64,000 nucleotides of DNA from Pedobacter sp. KBS0701 (GTDB lineage: Bacteria > Bacteroidota > Bacteroidia > Sphingobacteriales > Sphingobacteriaceae). Positions 60,696-64,000 of this stretch are shown piece by piece. The DNA is taken from the NCBI RefSeq assembly GCF_005938645.2, contig NZ_CP042171.1, positions 5,518,001 to 5,582,000 on the forward strand. Direction: 5' to 3'. The notes beneath the pieces are model-generated. The model was not told the DNA's origin. It did not search any database and was given only the letters and a program-made list of their open reading frames with translations. The position numbers and the translations under genes are program-made. Positions within the stretch are counted from its first letter, which is position 1. Each line of letters opens with the position of its first letter.

Positions 60696-61991
60696 ATGAA
60701 AATTTTAAGAAATAATATTCCGACAAATATAACCTGTTTAGCACTTTCGTTAACATTGTGTTTCTCTTCATGTACGAAAGAATATCAGGATCCATCCAGA
60801 GCTAAAACAGATGTGGCTTTGGGCACCCAGCAAGGGTTAACTGCTGTGGCAATAGGTTTACAGCGGGTTTACACTTTAACCCGTACGGGTGTAATGTTCA
60901 ACTCTGTTGCGGCAAATGGTTTTGTAACCAATGAGCTGCGGTTACTCAATTCAGGGAATATTCCTGAGTTACAGTTAAGTGCCGGTGGCAGTACTGTTGA
61001 CGGGACAAATACAATTTTATTTAATCTTTGGACAAGTGCTAACAAGATTATTTACGATGCAGATTTGGTGATTGCTAATGCCGGTAATTTGGGTGACAAA
61101 GGTTATGCAGCGGGATTAATTGCCTATTCTAGCATATTCAAGGCTTTGGCAATTGGAAATATGGCGCAATACTGGGAAAAAATTCCAGATGGAACAGGAA
61201 AAAACGTACCTTTTATTACCCGTTCTGCTGGTTTTACAAAAGCAATTGCTGTTTTGGATAATGCTTTAAATGTTATTGCTGCAAATTCAATTTCTGCCAG
61301 CTTTTTAGGTAATATTCCTTCTGATGTGAATATTATAAATACAATACATGCACTCAAAGCCAGATATGCATTATTTTCAGGAAATTATCCACTGGCATTA
61401 ACAGAGGCAAATGCTGTTGATTTAACTAAGTCATCATTTTTCAAGTTTGATGCTACCTCACCTAATATTCTATTTAGTATTATTTCTTCAAATAATGTAT
61501 TTCAGCCATTAAACGCAAATCTAGGACTTACCGGTGCGAACACTCCAGATGCTGCAGATAAAAGGATAGCTTTTTATACCGTAATGGCAGGGGCAACCCC
61601 AACCTTACGTATGAATGGTTTTGCCGCAGCAACAGCAAGCCCTTTTCCGATTTACTTACCTGGAGAGATGATTTTAATAAAGGCTGAAGCACTCGCGAGA
61701 CAGCCAGACTTAACCAATTCATTAATTGAGTTGAACAAGGTAGTAACCAAAACCTCAGATCTTTTCGGGGTGGCCGCAGCATTACCGCCACTAGTTGGCC
61801 CTTACACACAACAGCAATTGCTTGATCTTATTTACAAACACCGTTCGATCGAACTGTATGCTTCCGGATTGAAGATAGAGGATATGCGAAGGTTCAATCA
61901 GCCTTTAGCCGATCGTAAACGGGATTTCTTTCCTTATCCTTTCCAGGAAAGAGATAATAATACGAACACCCCTGTTGATCCTGCTTTTTAG
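60696..61991 (+). CDS. SusD/RagB-family outer-membrane lipoprotein
   Basis: The 431-residue protein has a lipoprotein leader with C-F-S-S-C-T-K-E-Y, so it is probably acylated on Cys27 or so and sits on the cell surface. It is shorter than typical SusD but has the late signature I-Y-L-P-G-E-M-I-L-I-K-A-E-A-L-A-R and L-I-Y-K-H-R-S-I-E-L-Y-A-S-G-L, as in SusD. It lies 17 bases after susC and binds the substrate for it. It ends at a strong terminator. Confidence 0.88.
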   Translation: MKILRNNIPTNITCLALSLTLCFSSCTKEYQDPSRAKTDVALGTQQGLTAVAIGLQRVYTLTRTGVMFNSVAANGFVTNELRLLNSGNIPELQLSAGGSTVDGTNTILFNLWTSANKIIYDADLVIANAGNLGDKGYAAGLIAYSSIFKALAIGNMAQYWEKIPDGTGKNVPFITRSAGFTKAIAVLDNALNVIAANSISASFLGNIPSDVNIINTIHALKARYALFSGNYPLALTEANAVDLTKSSFFKFDATSPNILFSIISSNNVFQPLNANLGLTGANTPDAADKRIAFYTVMAGATPTLRMNGFAAATASPFPIYLPGEMILIKAEALARQPDLTNSLIELNKVVTKTSDLFGVAAALPPLVGPYTQQQLLDLIYKHRSIELYASGLKIEDMRRFNQPLADRKRDFFPYPFQERDNNTNTPVDPAF

Positions 61992-61998
61992 CAGATGC

Positions 61999-62038
61999 TT
62001 ATAAGAAAGTCCCGATGAAAATCGGGACTTTCTTATAA
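61999..62038. terminator. bidirectional terminator between susD and the DeoR gene
   Basis: AAGAAAGTCCCGAT (62003-62016) pairs perfectly with ATCGGGACTTTCTT (62021-62034) around GAAA. The stop codon of the DeoR gene (62033-62035) lies inside the right arm. The A/T flanks give a T-rich tail on both strands. Confidence 0.92.
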
Positions 62039-62779
62039 AATATTCAATTCCTTTTCCTTGTAGCGTGAAAGCGATTCGTGATCTAAATCCAGTTCGGTTA
62101 TCAAATAACTAATACTTTCTATCGGGCAAACCCTCAACCGTAAAGCGATATCCAGTTTTTCAGAAATGCAGAGAACCCCTGTTTTCTTTGCACAGGCCAA
62201 CATGGCTTTTTTAAGCTGGTTAATTTCCCAATACGTATCTGTCAGGCCTTCATCCGGATGGATGGCACTCGTTCCCATCAGGCATAAATCGGCCTTTATT
62301 TCTGATAGCTGCGTAATTACCTGTCCGCCATAAGTAACCTGCGAATTTTTAGAAAACAAGCCGCCAATCAAAATCACTTCAATATTATTGTACTTGGCCA
62401 GTTCTACTGCCACCAGCGGACTAATGGTAAAAAAAGTAGCTGATAAGCCCTTTGGAAGCAGCTTTACAAACTCTAAAATCGTTGTTCCGCCACCCGTTAA
62501 AACCACCATGCCATCTTTTATCAGCTGAACTGCTTTTTTGCCAATGGCGATTTTACTATCGCGGGCATAAACTGTACTATCATCAAAAGAACTGTGATAC
62601 GATTTGGATAAAGCCCCTCCATGGACCTTGTAAAGTAAGTTTTCATCAACAAGTTCCTGTAGGTCCCTTCTGATGGTATCTTCTGAAACATTGAGTAATT
62701 GTACAAGGTCGGACGTTAATACACGGTTGTGCAAATTAATCTGGCGCATGATGAAATCGTGGCGTTCTTTTTTCAGCAT
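62033..62779 (-). CDS. DeoR/GlpR-family transcription regulator
   Basis: The 248-residue protein has an N-terminal DeoR HTH (about 6-57: L-T-S-D-L-V-Q-L-L-N-V-S-E-D-T-I-R-R-D-L-Q-E-L) and a DeoRC sugar-phosphate binding domain (about 75-235: G-K-K-A-V-Q-L-I-K-D-G and V-L-T-G-G-G-T-T-I-L-E-F). Such repressors respond to phosphorylated sugars. It lies between two susC systems and is divergent from the second, whose upstream region has spaced direct repeats that may be its operators. Confidence 0.9.
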   Translation of the reverse strand: MLKKERHDFIMRQINLHNRVLTSDLVQLLNVSEDTIRRDLQELVDENLLYKVHGGALSKSYHSSFDDSTVYARDSKIAIGKKAVQLIKDGMVVLTGGGTTILEFVKLLPKGLSATFFTISPLVAVELAKYNNIEVILIGGLFSKNSQVTYGGQVITQLSEIKADLCLMGTSAIHPDEGLTDTYWEINQLKKAMLACAKKTGVLCISEKLDIALRLRVCPIESISYLITELDLDHESLSRYKEKELNIL

Positions 62780-62840
62780 AAGTAGGTGTCTGGTTTCAGA
62801 CGAATGTATAAAAGATTTTTAGATTTTTTAAATATTGCAT

Positions 62841-62955
62841 GTTTTTGCGTGTTTTTGCAATTTAATGTTGTTAGTTGCTGGTAAATAGTTTGTTAATTTG
62901 TTTTTTTATTCCAAAACATTTATGATATTAGCATTAAAATGCGTTATTATGCGTG
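62841..62955. promoter_or_regulatory. candidate DeoR operators: two pairs of 10-base-spaced direct repeats
   Basis: GTTTTTGC occurs at 62841-62848 and 62851-62858, and ATGCGT at 62939-62944 and 62949-62954. In both pairs the copies are ten bases apart, one turn of the helix, and both include TGC or TGCGT. They lie between the DeoR gene and the second susC. No good -7 element was found. Confidence 0.45.
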
Positions 62956-63024
62956 TTTTACAAAACAGTTAATTAACTAACCGCTACAACTAACAAATCA
63001 TTTTATCCCCAAAACAGGCAGTTT

Positions 63025-64000
63025 ATGAAAAAAAAACTACTACTAATTTTTATTGGTACGTTCTTTTTGCTGGCGCATGCCATTGCGCAGCAAATAACCG
63101 TTACTGGTAAGGTTACGTCAGCCGACGGACCTATACCCGGTGTTTCCATTCGTGTGAAAGGAAGCACGGTGGTTGCACAAACCAACGCGGATGGTAATTA
63201 TTCCATCAAAGCGCTGAAAACAGATATAATTACCTTTACTTATATTGGTTATGCTACAGTTGAAAGAACAGTAGGAAACAGTACTTCTGTTAATGTGGTG
63301 CTTCAGGCTAATGTTAACTCCCTCAATGAAGTCGTGGTAACGGCTTTGGGGCAACAAGTTTCCAGGAAAGCGCTGGGAACTGCTCAACAACAAGTTAAAG
63401 GTCAGGATTTGGCCGATACCCAACGTGAGAATTTTGTTAACGCACTACAAGGACGTATTGCAGGTGTTGAAGTAACAAGTTCATCTGGTGTTCCGGGTGC
63501 ATCTTCTTCCATCACCATTAGGGGCGTAAGCTCTATTAGTGGCAGTAATCAGCCATTATTTGTGGTAGATGGTTTGCCTATCGACAATAAGACGCTAAAT
63601 ACAAGTGCATTTTATTCTGATAATAGTTCAACTACAGCATTTTCTAATAAGGGAGTTGATTTTACCAACCGGGCAGCCGATATCAATCCCGAAGATATTG
63701 AAAGCCTGGTGGTTTTAAAAGGGCCTGAGGCAGCAGCATTATACGGAATTGACGCCGCAAATGGCGCTATTGTAATTACCACCAAGCGCGGTAAATCGGG
63801 TAAAGGATCAATCAACTATAGCAATAGCTTCCGGATAGAAAAAACCAGTGTTAAACCAGAAATACAAGGTGTTTATGGCTTAGGCACTGGTGGAGTTACG
63901 TCATCAGGCACACTTCAATACTTTGGCCCTGCTTATGCTCCTGGCACTGTTTTGTACGATAATATTGATGGTTTCTTCCAGACAGCACTCACTCAAAAAC
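63025..64000 (+). CDS. SusC/RagA-family TonB-dependent porin, partial at window end
   Basis: The frame is open from the ATG at 63025 to the edge of the window, 325 codons so far. It has a signal peptide (about 1-22, ending A-I-A-Q), a CarboxypepD_reg-like domain (about 25-100, with V-T-G-K-V-T-S-A-D-G-P-I-P-G-V), the segment L-N-E-V-V-V-T-A-L-G and a plug with I-R-G-V-S-S-I-S-G and L-K-G-P-E-A-A-A-L-Y-G-I-D-A-A-N-G-A. It is a second nutrient porin, probably followed by its own susD outside the window, and is divergent from the DeoR gene. Confidence 0.92.
   Translation, partial: MKKKLLLIFIGTFFLLAHAIAQQITVTGKVTSADGPIPGVSIRVKGSTVVAQTNADGNYSIKALKTDIITFTYIGYATVERTVGNSTSVNVVLQANVNSLNEVVVTALGQQVSRKALGTAQQQVKGQDLADTQRENFVNALQGRIAGVEVTSSSGVPGASSSITIRGVSSISGSNQPLFVVDGLPIDNKTLNTSAFYSDNSSTTAFSNKGVDFTNRAADINPEDIESLVVLKGPEAAALYGIDAANGAIVITTKRGKSGKGSINYSNSFRIEKTSVKPEIQGVYGLGTGGVTSSGTLQYFGPAYAPGTVLYDNIDGFFQTALTQK

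Noticed and set aside
1..64000. CRISPR arrays, restriction-modification, toxin-antitoxin and phage defence genes
   Set aside because: No regularly spaced repeats and no such protein families were seen. The XRE regulator at 34984 has no toxin-like neighbour.

Overview
The window is chromosomal DNA from a member of the Bacteroidetes, most likely a Pedobacter-like member of the Sphingobacteriaceae. The evidence is two SusC/RagA porins and a SusD lipoprotein, a type IX secretion B-type sorting domain next to a PorP/SprF protein, several promoters of the Bacteroidetes form (TTTG, about 20 bases, TAnnTTTG), few clear Shine-Dalgarno sites, and family-specific genes (DUF3127, DUF4197, a NagB-PIG-L fusion). 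No rRNA, tRNA, CRISPR array or prophage was recognised.

Layout. 1-5.7 kb: LptE-like lipoprotein, a TPR-like protein, SecG, a PhoR-like kinase and a DUF47-Pit phosphate uptake pair. 6-8.6 kb: a PaiB-like flavoprotein and an ECF sigma factor with its membrane partner. 8.8-11.6 kb: DUF4197 protein, a beta-propeller lipoprotein and a ketopantoate reductase. 11.7-14.5 kb: a second ECF sigma factor, small membrane or secreted proteins, a truncated glycosyltransferase and an Hsp20. 14.7-19.9 kb: RNA helicase, AEC transporter, C1 peptidase, serine deaminase. 20.0-21.6 kb: an IS630-type element inserted in an RDD-family gene. 21.6-29.3 kb: MgtC-like protein, PorP/SprF protein and a 1983-residue PKD adhesin-like protein. 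29.5-31.6 kb: groES-groEL. 31.9-37.3 kb: a radical-SAM DNA repair/modification pair, an HD hydrolase, an XRE regulator, a hypothetical protein and an rRNA methyltransferase. 37.4-40.7 kb: DUF3127 protein and a two-component system. 41-44.7 kb: cofactor genes (mqnD, mqnB, queD-like, folE) and fabD. 44.8-49.5 kb: a very large NtrY-like kinase and a coiled-coil membrane protein. 49.7-57.4 kb: amino-sugar and cell-wall genes (GHL10 hydrolase, LacI regulator, HGSNAT/NagX-like acyltransferase, NagB-PIG-L fusion, AnmK). 57.5-64 kb: a susC-susD pair, a DeoR regulator and the start of another susC.

Three features stand out. First, removing the IS630-like element plus one copy of its TA duplication restores an uninterrupted RDD gene; the transposase itself has a nonsense codon and a frame change at an A8 run. 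Second, two transcription units around the second ECF sigma factor share a 12-base block followed at identical spacing by TCCGT, which suggests an autoregulated sigma factor whose regulon includes the membrane-protein/Hsp20 operon. Third, many intergenic spaces hold two families of dispersed repeats; one copy supplies the 3' end of the LacI gene and another creates a false 5' extension of the PaiB-like gene.

All functions are inferred from reading the sequence; no database search was possible.
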